DNA of 64,000 nucleotides from assembly GCA_018242215.1 (NCBI GenBank), contig JAFECG010000028.1, positions 62,001 through 126,000 on the forward strand, in the 5' to 3' direction. The notes under the pieces are model-generated. The model made no database searches and was not told the DNA's origin. It saw nothing but the letters and a program-made list of their open reading frames with translations. The position numbers and the translations under genes were made by a program. Each line of letters starts with the position of its first letter. The stretch's first letter is position 1. Shown here in pieces: positions 9,044-17,885 of the stretch. The DNA is from Pseudomonadota bacterium (lineage in GTDB: Bacteria > Pseudomonadota > Alphaproteobacteria > Rhizobiales > Hyphomicrobiaceae).

Positions 9044-10450
9044 TTGTCGTCCTCTCCTGAAATCCCTGTCGTCGCCATTGTCGGCCGCCCGAACGTCGGC
9101 AAGTCGACATTGTTCAATCGCCTCACCGGGACGCGCGCGGCACTCGTTTCTGATTTGCCCGGCCTGACGCGCGACCGCCGAGAGGGCATCGCCGATCTTT
9201 TTGGAACCGATATCCGCTTGGTCGACACGGCTGGTCTGGAAGAGGCGCAGCGTGGATCTATCGCCGACCGCATGCGTAAGCAGTCGGAACAAGCCATCGC
9301 CGAGGCCGACCTCGTCTTATTCGTGATCGACGCACGCGCAGGCGTCACCGCCGCCGATACGGGATTTGCCCGCATCGCCCGGCAATCGGGAAAGCCGGTC
9401 GTTCTCGTTGCGAACAAGGCCGAAGGCAATAAAGGCACGGACGGTGTCATTGATGCTTTCTCGCTTGGCCTTGGTGCTCCGATCGCGATCTCTGCCGAGC
9501 ACGGCGAAGGCATCGGCGACCTCGCTGAAGATATGCTCGCGGCACTCGGGCTGAAGGCAGCACCGGCGGCCAAGAGGCGAAGGTCTGCGGAAGCCGCTGC
9601 AGAGGTTGAAAAACCGCAAGAGCGGGCGGCGCCGCCGAAGCCTATTCGCGTCGCGATCGTTGGCCGCCCCAACGCCGGCAAGTCGACCCTCGTGAACGCG
9701 CTCCTCGGCGAAGACCGGATGATCACAGGACCCGAGCCCGGTCTGACGCGCGATAGTGTTTCGAGTGACTTCGAATGGAAGGGCCACGAGATCCGCCTGT
9801 TCGACACGGCCGGCCTGCGGAAAAAAGCAAAGATTACCGAGACGGCCGAAAAGCTGTCCGCGAGCGATGCCGTGCGCGCCATTCGCTTCGCCGAAGTCGT
9901 CGTGCTGTTGATCGACGCAGAGCGCCCATTCGAACACCAGGATCTGACGATCGGTCACCGCGTGACCGAAGAAGGCCGCGCGCTTGTCGTCGCCGTCAAC
10001 AAGTGGGATCTCGTTGCCGAGAAGCAGAAAATACTGCGTGAATTGAAGAAGACCGTGGCCGAAAGTCTCGCGCAGGTGCCAGACGTTCCCTTCGTTGCCA
10101 TTTCGGCGCGCTCCGAAAGCGGGCTCGACCAACTGATGTCCGCGATCGTCAAAACTTATGCGGTCTGGAACCGGCGCGTATCGACACCACAACTCAATCG
10201 CTGGCTCGCCGAAGCTCTGAGCCGCCACGCGCCGCCCGCGGTTCACGGCAAGCGTATCAAGATCCGCTACGTTACGCAGCTTTCGACGCGGCCGCCGACG
10301 TTCGTCGCCTTCTCTCAGCGGGCAGAAGCGCTACCGCAGTCCTATGTGAAATATCTGACGAACTCGCTGCGCGAGACGTTCGATCTACCGGGTGTGCCGA
10401 TCCGCTTCCATTTAAGGGCGGGCGAAAATCCCTACGCCAAAAAGTCTTGA
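9044..10450 (+). CDS. der: Ribosome-assembly GTPase Der (EngA)
   Basis: A 468-residue GTPase with two tandem G domains, the hallmark of Der, which acts in 50S subunit maturation. The first P-loop is GRPNVGKS near residue 14 and the second GRPNAGKS near residue 206. Both have DTAGL G3 motifs, and the G4 motifs are NKAE and NKWD. A C-terminal KH-like domain (IKIRYVTQLSTRPPTFVAF) follows. A low-complexity linker of about 25 residues joins the G domains. The likely start is a TTG at 9044; the protein begins SSSPEIPVVAIVG, leaving little room for an earlier start. Confidence 0.97.
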   Translation: MSSSPEIPVVAIVGRPNVGKSTLFNRLTGTRAALVSDLPGLTRDRREGIADLFGTDIRLVDTAGLEEAQRGSIADRMRKQSEQAIAEADLVLFVIDARAGVTAADTGFARIARQSGKPVVLVANKAEGNKGTDGVIDAFSLGLGAPIAISAEHGEGIGDLAEDMLAALGLKAAPAAKRRRSAEAAAEVEKPQERAAPPKPIRVAIVGRPNAGKSTLVNALLGEDRMITGPEPGLTRDSVSSDFEWKGHEIRLFDTAGLRKKAKITETAEKLSASDAVRAIRFAEVVVLLIDAERPFEHQDLTIGHRVTEEGRALVVAVNKWDLVAEKQKILRELKKTVAESLAQVPDVPFVAISARSESGLDQLMSAIVKTYAVWNRRVSTPQLNRWLAEALSRHAPPAVHGKRIKIRYVTQLSTRPPTFVAFSQRAEALPQSYVKYLTNSLRETFDLPGVPIRFHLRAGENPYAKKS

Positions 10451-10639
10451 GAAAATCGCAGCGGGCGGGAGCAAACAGCAGCGAGATAGACTCAAAGCCG
10501 CTACGCTCACCGCCCGCACGGGCGTCAGCCGAACAAACTGGCGCCGCACCGGACGGGGTTAGATAGTATCCCTGGGGCGGGGTTCAAGAGGTGGCGCGAT
10601 GGTCTTGCGTTTCGGCGCTTTCTCAGCCATCGGAAGCCG

Positions 10640-11086
10640 ATGGACGTCTATTTCTACCACCTCGAATATCAGCCTCTCGAGCGCGTCTTGCCGTCGCTTC
10701 TCGAAAAGACGCTCGCGCGCGGCTGGCGTGCCGTGGTTCAGGTCGGCAGCGAGGAGCGTCTCGAAGCCATCGACCAGGCGCTTTGGACTTACGCGGATGA
10801 CAGTTTCCTGCCGCACGGCAGCGCCCGCATCGGTCACGCAAGCGCGCAGCCCATATACTTGACGCTCACCGACGAAACGCCGAACGCCGCCGGTGTACGA
10901 TTTCTCGTCGACGGTGCCGAGGCGCGGGAGTTTTCGGGCGCCGAACGCTTCGTTTACGTCTTCGACGGTCATGATCCCGATGCCGTCGCTTCGGCACGGA
11001 ATCAATGGAAAGCCGCAAAGGCAGCGGGCTGCTTCGTCACGTATTGGCAGCAGTCGCAAAGCGGGCGATGGGAGCAGAAGGCTTAG
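10640..11086 (+). CDS. holC: DNA polymerase III subunit chi
   Basis: A 148-residue protein whose N-terminus DVYFYHLEYQPLERVLPSLLE and Trp/Tyr-rich end (FVTYWQQSQSGRWEQKA) match HolC. The chi subunit links the clamp loader to single-stranded-DNA binding protein at the replication fork. In other proteobacteria it often neighbours pepA; here it precedes rlmJ by 26 bp and the two are probably one transcript. The ATG at 10640 gives the expected length. Confidence 0.92.
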   Translation: MDVYFYHLEYQPLERVLPSLLEKTLARGWRAVVQVGSEERLEAIDQALWTYADDSFLPHGSARIGHASAQPIYLTLTDETPNAAGVRFLVDGAEAREFSGAERFVYVFDGHDPDAVASARNQWKAAKAAGCFVTYWQQSQSGRWEQKA

Positions 11087-11112
11087 GCCCATCCGGAAAT
11101 GACCGCTTCGCC

Positions 11113-11952
11113 ATGAACTACCATCATGACTATCACGCCGGGAATTTCGCGGACGTTCTGAAACACGTCGTCCTGGCGCGTATCGTGACGTACATGAAGC
11201 AGAAGCCGAAGCCTTTCCGCGTCATCGACACACATGCGGGCGCAGGTCTCTACGATCTCGAGGGCACGGAAGCCGCCAAGACCGCCGAATGGAAGGACGG
11301 GATCGCGCGTATCTATGATGCCGACCTGCCGGAAGAGGTCGCGGATCTGCTCGGGCCTTATCTGGACGCCGTCCGATCCGTAAACGGTGCCGGCCTCCGT
11401 TACTATCCCGGCAGTCCATTGATCGCCCGCCACCTCATGCGCGACGAGGACGTCCTGATCGCGAATGAACTCGCAGATGCCGAGTTTCAGCGTCTTAAAC
11501 AGGAGTTGCTCCGCGCGAAATCAACAACCATGCTGAACATCGACGCACGTCATGCAGTCAAATCGCTTCTGCCGCCCAGGGAGCGGCGCGGCCTTATGCT
11601 CATTGATCCACCGTTCGAGGAAAAGAGCGAGTTTGAAGAACTCGTGAACGCAGTCCAGGAAGCATCGGCGCGGTTCGCCACCGGCACTTATCTCATCTGG
11701 TATCCGCTCAAGGATGAGACGGCGGCCGATCGCTTCGTCGCTCTTGCGACGGCGGGAAGTGTCGAATTTCTCGACGTCCGGCTTGCCATTTCCAGGCCCT
11801 TTGCGGGACTTGGCCTCACCGCCTCGGGCGTGCTCGTGCTCAACCCGCCGTTTGTCCTGAAACATGAACTCGAGACAGTCATGCCGTGTCTCGAGGAGCG
11901 CCTCGCTGAGAGTTCAGGTAGCCGCTTCGAACTCCGGACGAACTCCCAATAA
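11113..11952 (+). CDS. rlmJ: 23S rRNA (adenine-2030-N6)-methyltransferase
   Basis: A 279-residue RlmJ. The start NYHHDYHAGNFADVLKH is nearly invariant in this family and fixes the ATG at 11113; the longer reading frame from 11005 is overlap with holC. VIDTHAGAGLYDL is the SAM-binding motif and LMLIDPPFE carries the D-P-P-F catalytic motif of N6-adenine methylases. It modifies A2030 of 23S rRNA before full ribosome assembly. Confidence 0.95.
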   Translation: MNYHHDYHAGNFADVLKHVVLARIVTYMKQKPKPFRVIDTHAGAGLYDLEGTEAAKTAEWKDGIARIYDADLPEEVADLLGPYLDAVRSVNGAGLRYYPGSPLIARHLMRDEDVLIANELADAEFQRLKQELLRAKSTTMLNIDARHAVKSLLPPRERRGLMLIDPPFEEKSEFEELVNAVQEASARFATGTYLIWYPLKDETAADRFVALATAGSVEFLDVRLAISRPFAGLGLTASGVLVLNPPFVLKHELETVMPCLEERLAESSGSRFELRTNSQ

Positions 11953-12195
11953 CTGTCGTCATCCGTTGCTGTGCAGCATTTCACCTTGCAAGGTCTCCAT
12001 ATTTACAGGATAAATTGCCGCACGCTAGGCGGGCAACGGCACGGGAGCTCCCGACGCGTTCTACGAGACCGGCGCGTGTAATGCGATCCGGCAAGGAGGC
12101 GCTTTGGATCGTTCCGGCTCCGAGGCCCGCCACGGCTGACGGTGCGAAGCTTTGAGCAGGCTTCACTCGTCGGTCGGGCTGCCAGGAGACGATGC

Positions 12196-12411
12196 ATGCG
12201 CCAGACAGGTACTGTTAAGTTCTACAATTCCCAGAAAGGCTATGGCTTCATCAAGCCCGACGCCGGCGGTAACGACGTGTTCGTTCACGTCACTGCTGTC
12301 GAACGATCAGGCATCGGTGAACTCAACGAGGGGATGCGGATTTCGTTCGAGACCGAGCCGGACAAACGCGGCAAGGGACCGAAAGCCGTCGATCTGCAAA
12401 GAGCGGGCTGA
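12196..12411 (+). CDS. cspA: Cold-shock protein, CspA family
   Basis: A 71-residue single cold-shock domain. RNP1 is KGYGFIKP and RNP2 is VFVHVTAV; the start RQTGTVKFYNSQKG is typical of alphaproteobacterial CspA. It binds single-stranded RNA and DNA as a chaperone. The ATG at 12196 follows AGGAGA at 12184-12189. A hairpin terminator lies about 145 bp past the stop. Whether it is cold-induced cannot be told; the 243-bp upstream gap could hold a leader. Confidence 0.95.
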   Translation: MRQTGTVKFYNSQKGYGFIKPDAGGNDVFVHVTAVERSGIGELNEGMRISFETEPDKRGKGPKAVDLQRAG

Positions 12412-12556
12412 CGTTTCACGAGAGGGGGAACAGACCACGCTGCGGCCCGCGCCGCGGTGGCGAAAGGCTATTTGCCGGTATCTTCGCGGAGGGATGGCGT
12501 CGATTTGTGCCGCTAAACTCACCATACGTTGAGCTGGCAGATCCCAAGACAAACAG

Positions 12557-12588
12557 AAAAGCCCGTCGGCACAATCCGACGAGCTTTC
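12557..12588. terminator. Possible bidirectional intrinsic terminator after cspA
   Basis: AAAAGC-C-CGTCGG, a six-base loop, then CCGACG-AGCTTT forms a stem of about nine pairs with A-rich and T-containing flanks. It lies between the convergent cspA (plus) and the small membrane protein gene (minus), so it may serve both. The T tract is short, so efficiency is uncertain. Confidence 0.55.
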
Positions 12589-12617
12589 CATCTTTGAAAT
12601 CATCATGTTGACGAGCG

Positions 12618-12902
12618 TTACTTCGCAACGGCATTCCGAATGGCGCCGACGATGGCCATCAGAATGCCGCCACCGACACCCCCGCCCAGGATCTGCGTGA
12701 TGATCGCGGCGGGATCGAGCGCTCCACCGGCAACCGCGGTGTTGAAAACCTGTTCCAGTATTTGCCCTGCGATACCCCCGCCGACGATTCCAGCGACCGA
12801 GTTGCCGAGAGTGCCGAGACTCAAATTCTTGAGCAGGCTGCCCGCGATGTTGCCGCCGAGCGCGCCGCTGATGAGTTGGATGAGCAGGGGAACATAATCC
12901 AT
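12618..12902 (-). CDS. Small Gly-rich hydrophobic membrane protein
   Basis: A 94-residue protein starting DYVPLLIQLISGALGGNIAG. It is made of amphipathic/hydrophobic helices with repeated GG(A/G)IAG-type motifs, as in glycine-zipper proteins that insert in membranes. No known function is recognised. A longer frame begins at 12986, but the added residues are polar and Arg-rich, and the ATG at 12902 begins directly with the conserved-looking hydrophobic part. Confidence 0.65.
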   Translation of the reverse strand: MDYVPLLIQLISGALGGNIAGSLLKNLSLGTLGNSVAGIVGGGIAGQILEQVFNTAVAGGALDPAAIITQILGGGVGGGILMAIVGAIRNAVAK

Positions 12903-13188
12903 AGGCCGCCTCCACGAGTTATGTGGGACGATGGCGAGCCGCGCGGTTTTCCGCATCGAAAGCTCCGCACCCTGAAGGGCTCCCACGCCCGGAATCCTAC
13001 CATATGTCGCAGGGGGCAGCGTTTTCCGACTGGCCAGAGACGTTCTTTACAAGGAAGTGCGTTGTGCGGAAGTGACATCCTTCTCAGAAATAAGGCGTGT
13101 AACCTTTTCTTGAGCCAGCGCAATGATAATTTGGGGAAGTTTAAGCTATATAGTGTCGTGAACGAATGATGGCGGAAGGGCCGAACCT

Positions 13189-13488
13189 ATGATGTCGAGA
13201 CTGATTTCAGCCTTTGTCGCCAGCCTGTTTCTCATTGGCGCGGTCGTTCCCTCCGTCGCCGCTCAGGACGACTCGAGTGGCTATGCAATTCATCGCAAGA
13301 AGGGCGGCTATTCCTACGATAAGAGCGATTCGGTAAATACATACGGCTCTCCTTCGCGTAGGAAAAAAGGACCTCCTGGCCCACCGGATTTCCGCGATCA
13401 GACGGTTGCGGGGCCCTTCGACAACAGCTTCTTCTTCGATTCAGGCGTCGGCAGCCTTTACGGCGGCAACTCTCCCTACATGCACTGA
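13189..13488 (+). CDS. Small secreted hypothetical protein
   Basis: A 99-residue protein with a clear signal peptide (about residues 1-25, ending SVAAQ) and a short mature part rich in Lys, Tyr, Gly, Pro and Ser (SRRKKGPPGPPDFRD, FDNSFFFDSG). No domain is recognised. Two adjacent ATG codons at 13189 and 13192 follow GGCGGAAGGG. It likely resides in the periplasm or outer surface. Confidence 0.6.
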   Translation: MMSRLISAFVASLFLIGAVVPSVAAQDDSSGYAIHRKKGGYSYDKSDSVNTYGSPSRRKKGPPGPPDFRDQTVAGPFDNSFFFDSGVGSLYGGNSPYMH

Positions 13489-13680
13489 CCGGCTGCCGGG
13501 TTTTGCAGATTCGAACCGGGCCACGCTTTTCGTGACCTTTGCGTATCTGTGACTTTTCCACTCTGACGCAAGAAAGCTGTCAACTGTCGCTCTTGCGCCA
13601 CTCGCCCTCGTGCCGCCATTGTGCTGACAATATAAAGACAGCCTGTCTCTGGGTGGGGTTTTGAGGGGAGATTTCTTGTG

Positions 13681-14382
13681 ATGCGCTTCTCGGTCAATTT
13701 CGGCGCCGCATTGGCCTTGGCCGCAACCTTCGCCGTTGCCACCACTGTTTCTGCAAACGCGGAATGCAAGCGCTATGGCTTCTCGGTGAATGACTACGGG
13801 AAGGACGGACCGACGAAGGACGCAAAAGACCTTCTCGACAAGCTGATCACGACGAAGATGTCCGAGCGCGGGGTTAAAGACTACAAGACGGGCAAGAAGA
13901 GTGTTTCCTGCGAGCTGTTCCTCAACTTTATCGTTTTCGACGAACACACCTGCACCGCGGAGGCAACGGTCTGCTGGGGTGGATCGAAACTTCCGGGCTC
14001 CGAGCAGGCCTCCACTGACGCCGCAGAGCCGGCAAAGAAGCCGGAAACGGCTGCCGCGGAAAAGCCCGCCAAGAAGAAGGTGACTAAGGAAGCCGCCGTC
14101 CATACCGAGGCCGCGCCCGTGCCGGTGACGCATAAGACAGCAGCACAGGCTATTCCCGATCCCAAATCGCTGATCTATCGAAAAGCGAAGAGCCCCGCTG
14201 GAAGCCAGGAAACGGCGGCAGCTGCGCCCGTGGAGACAGGTTCGCTCAGCGAATCCGCAACGAAGCACAAAGCGCACAAGCCTGCTGGCGATTCAGCTGA
14301 GGTTGCACCGATCAAGCAGACGAGCGGCGGTGCGGGCTATCCGACGCCGCAGCCGCCGTCGGATGGAGACGGCGCGCAATAG
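13681..14382 (+). CDS. Secreted protein with Cys-containing N-domain and Ala/Lys/Pro-rich tail
   Basis: A 233-residue exported protein. The signal peptide is about residues 1-26 (ALALAATFAVATTVSANA). A folded domain of about 80 residues contains four Cys (AECKRYGF, VSCELF, EHTCTAEATVCWGG), probably two disulfides. The remaining 140 residues are low-complexity, with Lys/Ala/Glu/Pro, as in envelope proteins that span the periplasm or touch peptidoglycan. A GTG at 13678 directly precedes the ATG; the GAGGGGAG at 13663-13670 fits either. No function is recognised. Confidence 0.7.
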   Translation: MRFSVNFGAALALAATFAVATTVSANAECKRYGFSVNDYGKDGPTKDAKDLLDKLITTKMSERGVKDYKTGKKSVSCELFLNFIVFDEHTCTAEATVCWGGSKLPGSEQASTDAAEPAKKPETAAAEKPAKKKVTKEAAVHTEAAPVPVTHKTAAQAIPDPKSLIYRKAKSPAGSQETAAAAPVETGSLSESATKHKAHKPAGDSAEVAPIKQTSGGAGYPTPQPPSDGDGAQ

Positions 14383-14431
14383 CGCGCAAGCTCTCTTCAT
14401 ATTTTGTAGTCAGGTCTGCGCCGTGGCGAAT

Positions 14432-14800
14432 TCAAGCTGCGGCGCGAATCTCATCGAGCTTCAGTTCGACGATCGCGCGATTGAAAGGCTTCAGGAGATA
14501 TGTATCGGCGCCGCGAGCGAGCGCGCGCTGGATCTCGAGCGGATCGTGTTCCGTGGCGACGTAGATAATATAAGGCCGCTTGCGGAGTGGCAGCGATCGT
14601 ATCTTGTCGATCAACACGATGCTGTTCGACGCAGGCATCCTCCAGTCGACGAGTATGTAATCGGGAGCTTCTGATCTCAGCCGCTCGATGGCGGCGACGG
14701 GGCCGTCCGCCTCGCTGACGCGAAAACCGAGACTTTCAAAGATGAGGCGTGTGTACCTTCTGATGATCTCGGAGTCATCGATGATAAAGCAGTGAAGCAT
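14432..14800 (-). CDS. Single-domain response regulator (CheY-like receiver)
   Basis: A 122-residue receiver domain without an output domain. It starts LHCFIIDDSEIIRRYTR (acidic pair DD), carries the phosphoacceptor Asp in YILVDWRMP and the conserved Lys in YLLKPFN. The longer frame to 14845 adds 15 residues of no obvious value. It sits downstream of chpT on the same strand, and a perfect CtrA box lies about 100 bp upstream of its start. A place in the CckA-ChpT-CtrA phosphorelay or in a related cell-cycle or motility branch is inferred. It is not close to CpdR in sequence. Confidence 0.88.
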   Translation of the reverse strand: MLHCFIIDDSEIIRRYTRLIFESLGFRVSEADGPVAAIERLRSEAPDYILVDWRMPASNSIVLIDKIRSLPLRKRPYIIYVATEHDPLEIQRALARGADTYLLKPFNRAIVELKLDEIRAAA

Positions 14801-14892
14801 TTCAGGAGCTTCTCGAAGGCTGAGCGCTGCACTAACCGTCAGCAAGGCAACAGGAAACTCGAACGAATGTGTCGAAAGGTGCCCTTAAAATA

Positions 14893-14907
14893 TTAAGACG
14901 CGCTTAA
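14893..14907 (-). promoter_or_regulatory. Candidate CtrA binding site (TTAA-N7-TTAA)
   Basis: TTAA-GACGCGC-TTAA is an exact match to the full CtrA consensus of alphaproteobacteria. It lies in the 156-bp gap between chpT and the receiver gene, about 100 bp upstream of the receiver start codon on the minus strand. A further TTAA at 14885-14888 adds a half-site. Binding by CtrA is inference from the consensus and the chpT neighbourhood. Confidence 0.6.
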
Positions 14908-14956
14908 GAGGTATGGCAGGAAGTCGTTCTGTTGCTGAACGACCGCCCGGACGGGC

Positions 14957-15604
14957 TTACCCGGCGGGTTTGGCCACCAGCAGGATGTCGGCGCCATCCT
15001 TCAAGATCTCGAGCCGCATGCCAGCCGACGGAGCGATTCGCCACGTGTAGTATGCCTGGATCGTGATCGCATCGAGGGCCAGTGGGTTGCCGGCCACGAA
15101 GTCAGTGAGGTACTGCGGCGGCCTCGCGCCCGTTCCTTTGCAACGAATGAGAAACGTCGGCTGCTCAAACGATCCGCCGATTGAAACGTCGATCTCGCCG
15201 CCCCGGGGCAATGCCGTAACGGCAGACGCAATGAGATTGAGAAGCAGCTTCACCTTGTCTTTTGCGACAAGGCCCGGCGCGCCGCGCCAAGTCAGCTTGT
15301 GTTTCCCCTGCGTGATGCTGACGAACCCACGGGAAATCTTCTCTGCAGTCGAGAGATCGATCATGCTGCCGGCCGAACCGGCGGCACCGAAGGCAAATCG
15401 CGCAAACTCAAGCCTGGCTGACGCCTGTCCCGTCACATTCCGAATGACGGTCATGGCGTAGTTTTTTGCCTGCGGATCGTCGTCCTCGTCGAGGATTTCC
15501 AGTCCGTTGACGATGGCGCCGACCGGATTGATGATGTCGTGACAGATTTTGCTCGAAATCAGCGCAGCAAGTTCAAGATCAGTCGGCGGAACGCGCTGGT
15601 TCAT
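14957..15604 (-). CDS. chpT: Histidine phosphotransferase ChpT
   Basis: A 215-residue ChpT, the Hpt-type protein that passes phosphate from CckA to CtrA and CpdR. The phosphoacceptor helix is SSKICHDIINPVGAIVNGLE (His near residue 22), followed by a second helix and a degenerate GHKL/ATPase-like domain (LPRGGEIDVSIGG). The ATG at 15604 gives the usual length; the frame stays open for another 125 codons upstream but that part is Arg-rich and unlike the family. The divergent neighbour is the CysQ-like gene, 273 bp away. Confidence 0.93.
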   Translation of the reverse strand: MNQRVPPTDLELAALISSKICHDIINPVGAIVNGLEILDEDDDPQAKNYAMTVIRNVTGQASARLEFARFAFGAAGSAGSMIDLSTAEKISRGFVSITQGKHKLTWRGAPGLVAKDKVKLLLNLIASAVTALPRGGEIDVSIGGSFEQPTFLIRCKGTGARPPQYLTDFVAGNPLALDAITIQAYYTWRIAPSAGMRLEILKDGADILLVAKPAG

Positions 15605-15877
15605 CAGTACCTCTTTTTTCGCGATCGTTGATGTCGCGTGACTGCGGCTGCTCCTGCGCGACAGCGCGACGCGAATACAGCGAGGCCGCTTGCGAAAATA
15701 CCCCATGCTCTGATACATGCGCCGTACAACGGTTGCCAAGTCTTGTAGCCGGCGGGCTCTCAGGGCCCTGTTTTTCATGGAAGACATGAGTCTTGCGCGC
15801 CACGGTCCGAACCGCGGCGCGATAAGCGCATTGGTAGCGGGAACCTGGCCCGCACATAATGATTCGAATTTGGAGCA

Positions 15878-16744
15878 TTGAACCTCGCGATGTTGCCGAT
15901 AGACGTCAATGAAAGCGATGCGCTGATTGCAGCACTCCTTCCCGCCGTTCGCGAGGCAGGGCGCCTGGAGATGTCGCACTTCTCGAATGGCGTGAAGTTC
16001 GAGCAGAAGGCGGATCGCTCGCCCGTCACCGCCGCCGATCGCGAAGCGGAGGCGGTGATACTCTCCGCGCTTCAGCGCATTGCACCCGATGTGCCCGTGG
16101 TCGCGGAAGAAGAGATCGCCAATGGCGCCGCGTGCCGATACGCAAAGCGTTTTTTCCTCGTTGATGCACTCGACGGGACGCGTTTGTTCATTCGCGGAAA
16201 GCCGGAGTTTTCCATCAATATTGGTCTGGTAGAGGACGGCAAAACGCGCTTCGGCTTGATCTATCTGCCGCCGTCAGAGCGCCTTTTCGTTACCCGATCT
16301 GATGGTGGATCCTATGAAGCGCACCTCTCGAACAAGAACGGGGGCGCCTTTTCGGAACTGCACTTCAGGCGCCTGTCCACACGGGCTCCCGATCCAACTG
16401 CTCTCGTGGCCTTTAACAGCCGGGGCGCCGGTGCTGCGAGTAGCGGCCTGTTAGCCCATTTGAAGGTGCACGAGGCAAAGCCACTCGGGTCATCAATGAA
16501 GTTTTGCCTGATTGCGGCCGGCGAGGGAGACCTCTACGCGCGATTTGGCGAAACGTGCGAATGGGATACCGCAGCAGGACAGGCCATTCTCGAGGCAGCC
16601 GGCGGCTCGGTTACAAATCTCGACGGCACGCAGCTGACTTACGGTCATTACGAACGTAAATTTCGTAATCCCTATTTCGTGGCCTGGGGGCGCCAGCCGC
16701 TGTGGCGCGGCGCCGTGGCCGAATTGTCTGCGCCGGGCGCATAG
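15878..16744 (+). CDS. cysQ: CysQ-like 3'(2'),5'-bisphosphate nucleotidase (inositol monophosphatase family)
   Basis: A 288-residue Mg-dependent, Li-sensitive phosphatase fold. Metal-binding motifs are VVAEEE, LVDALDGTRLFI and CEWDTAAGQAILEAAGG. CysQ hydrolyses 3'-phosphoadenosine 5'-phosphate made during sulfate assimilation. ALDGTRLFI instead of the usual plain inositol-phosphatase motif, plus length, favours CysQ over SuhB. The start is either TTG 15878 or ATG 15890; the first conserved residues come after both. Confidence 0.85.
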   Translation: MNLAMLPIDVNESDALIAALLPAVREAGRLEMSHFSNGVKFEQKADRSPVTAADREAEAVILSALQRIAPDVPVVAEEEIANGAACRYAKRFFLVDALDGTRLFIRGKPEFSINIGLVEDGKTRFGLIYLPPSERLFVTRSDGGSYEAHLSNKNGGAFSELHFRRLSTRAPDPTALVAFNSRGAGAASSGLLAHLKVHEAKPLGSSMKFCLIAAGEGDLYARFGETCEWDTAAGQAILEAAGGSVTNLDGTQLTYGHYERKFRNPYFVAWGRQPLWRGAVAELSAPGA

Positions 16745-16870
16745 GCAACGCGGATTGGCCATACTTTAGCAACGAATACTCGCGAATCTGTATCTTGGAG
16801 TCGATGAAGGGTCCGGTCAGGGGGCTGCGCCGACGGGCGCCGGTAACCGGTCTCGGTTCGAACGATAAGA

Positions 16871-17761
16871 ATGAGGGATTCGCCGATGCGCTGCGGCCTC
16901 GTCGGAATTTCGCTAAAAGGCATATCTGCTTTTCGAAACGCAGCCTGCGTTTCCGTTCTAAGCCTCGCCGCTTGCCTCATGCTGGGCGCGTCGACGGCCG
17001 ATGCCGTGGACGACGCGTATAGGCCCCCGGCTGACACCTATTCCGGCCAAAGCGGCGTCGATACGTATCGCGCACCACCTTCAAACGCTTATCAGCCCCC
17101 ATCGGACTCCTATCAGCCGCCTGCCGGCGATTCTGGGGGTGCCTATGCACCCTACAATGGTCCCCGCAGCCAGGAGAGCGACCCAGGCGGTTATGGAACG
17201 CCATATGCGCCGCCGCCCCAGAGCGCGAGCCGCGACGGCGGCTATTATCCGCCGCCAGGGGATGCGCCGCCACCGCATGACACTTACTCGGAAAACGAGA
17301 TCATTCGGGCTGGAAACAGCTTCTTCGGAGAAGTGAGTGGAGGCTTGGCCAAGGCCATCGAGTGGGCATTCCAGAAGGCCGGCCGTCCGAACGGCTATAT
17401 CCTGGGGCAGGATGCAGGTGGCGCCTTCGTCGCTGGTCTTTCGTATGGGGAAGGGACGCTCTACACGAAGGATGCGGGCTCCTACAAAGTCTATTGGCAG
17501 GGCCCTTCGGTGGGATACGATTTCGGCGGCGACGGCTCCAAGGTCATGACGCTCGTCTACAACTTGCGCGATCCGTCAGATATCTATGATCGTTTCGGCG
17601 GGGTCGAGGGCACGGCTTATCTTGTGGGCGGCATAAGCGTGCAATTTCAGAAGGCCGGACATGTCACACTCGCTCCAATTCGAGCCGGGGTGGGACTTCG
17701 CCTTGGTGCCAACGTCGGGTATTTGAAGTATACGAGAAATCCGACCTGGAATCCGTTCTGA
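16871..17761 (+). CDS. eipA: EipA-like periplasmic envelope-integrity protein (DUF1134)
   Basis: A 296-residue exported protein. The signal peptide covers about residues 16-45 (hydrophobic core to ADAVD). A Tyr/Pro/Gly-rich low-complexity stretch at about 48-140 has repeats such as YQPPSDSYQPPA. The C-terminal DUF1134 domain (about 141-296) includes FFGEVSGGLAKAIEWAFQ and GPSVGYDFGGDGSKVMTLVY. In Brucella, EipA supports envelope integrity and virulence. Starts at 16871 or 16886 are both possible. The long Tyr/Pro linker is unusual in length. The next gene is a membrane coiled-coil protein. Confidence 0.87.
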   Translation: MRDSPMRCGLVGISLKGISAFRNAACVSVLSLAACLMLGASTADAVDDAYRPPADTYSGQSGVDTYRAPPSNAYQPPSDSYQPPAGDSGGAYAPYNGPRSQESDPGGYGTPYAPPPQSASRDGGYYPPPGDAPPPHDTYSENEIIRAGNSFFGEVSGGLAKAIEWAFQKAGRPNGYILGQDAGGAFVAGLSYGEGTLYTKDAGSYKVYWQGPSVGYDFGGDGSKVMTLVYNLRDPSDIYDRFGGVEGTAYLVGGISVQFQKAGHVTLAPIRAGVGLRLGANVGYLKYTRNPTWNPF

Positions 17762-17885
17762 TGCCGGCCGCCCAGCAGGCATGAGTTCGCCATCGTGGTC
17801 TGACCCAAAAGGAGGCTTCTCTGCCGGGTAAGGGAATTGGCGGGCGGCACACGCCGCGAAGCTTTTCATCTCAGGACGCGTATCT

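Noticed and set aside
10511..10524. CGCCCG-CA-CGGGCG hairpin after der
   Set aside because: Perfect but with a two-base loop and no T tract, so not a convincing terminator.
10559..11092. 177-residue minus-strand frame over holC
   Set aside because: Shadow of holC, whose sequence is clearly HolC-like.
11983..11994. ACCTTGCAAGGT 12-bp palindrome after rlmJ
   Set aside because: Short, no flanking context that makes it an operator or terminator.
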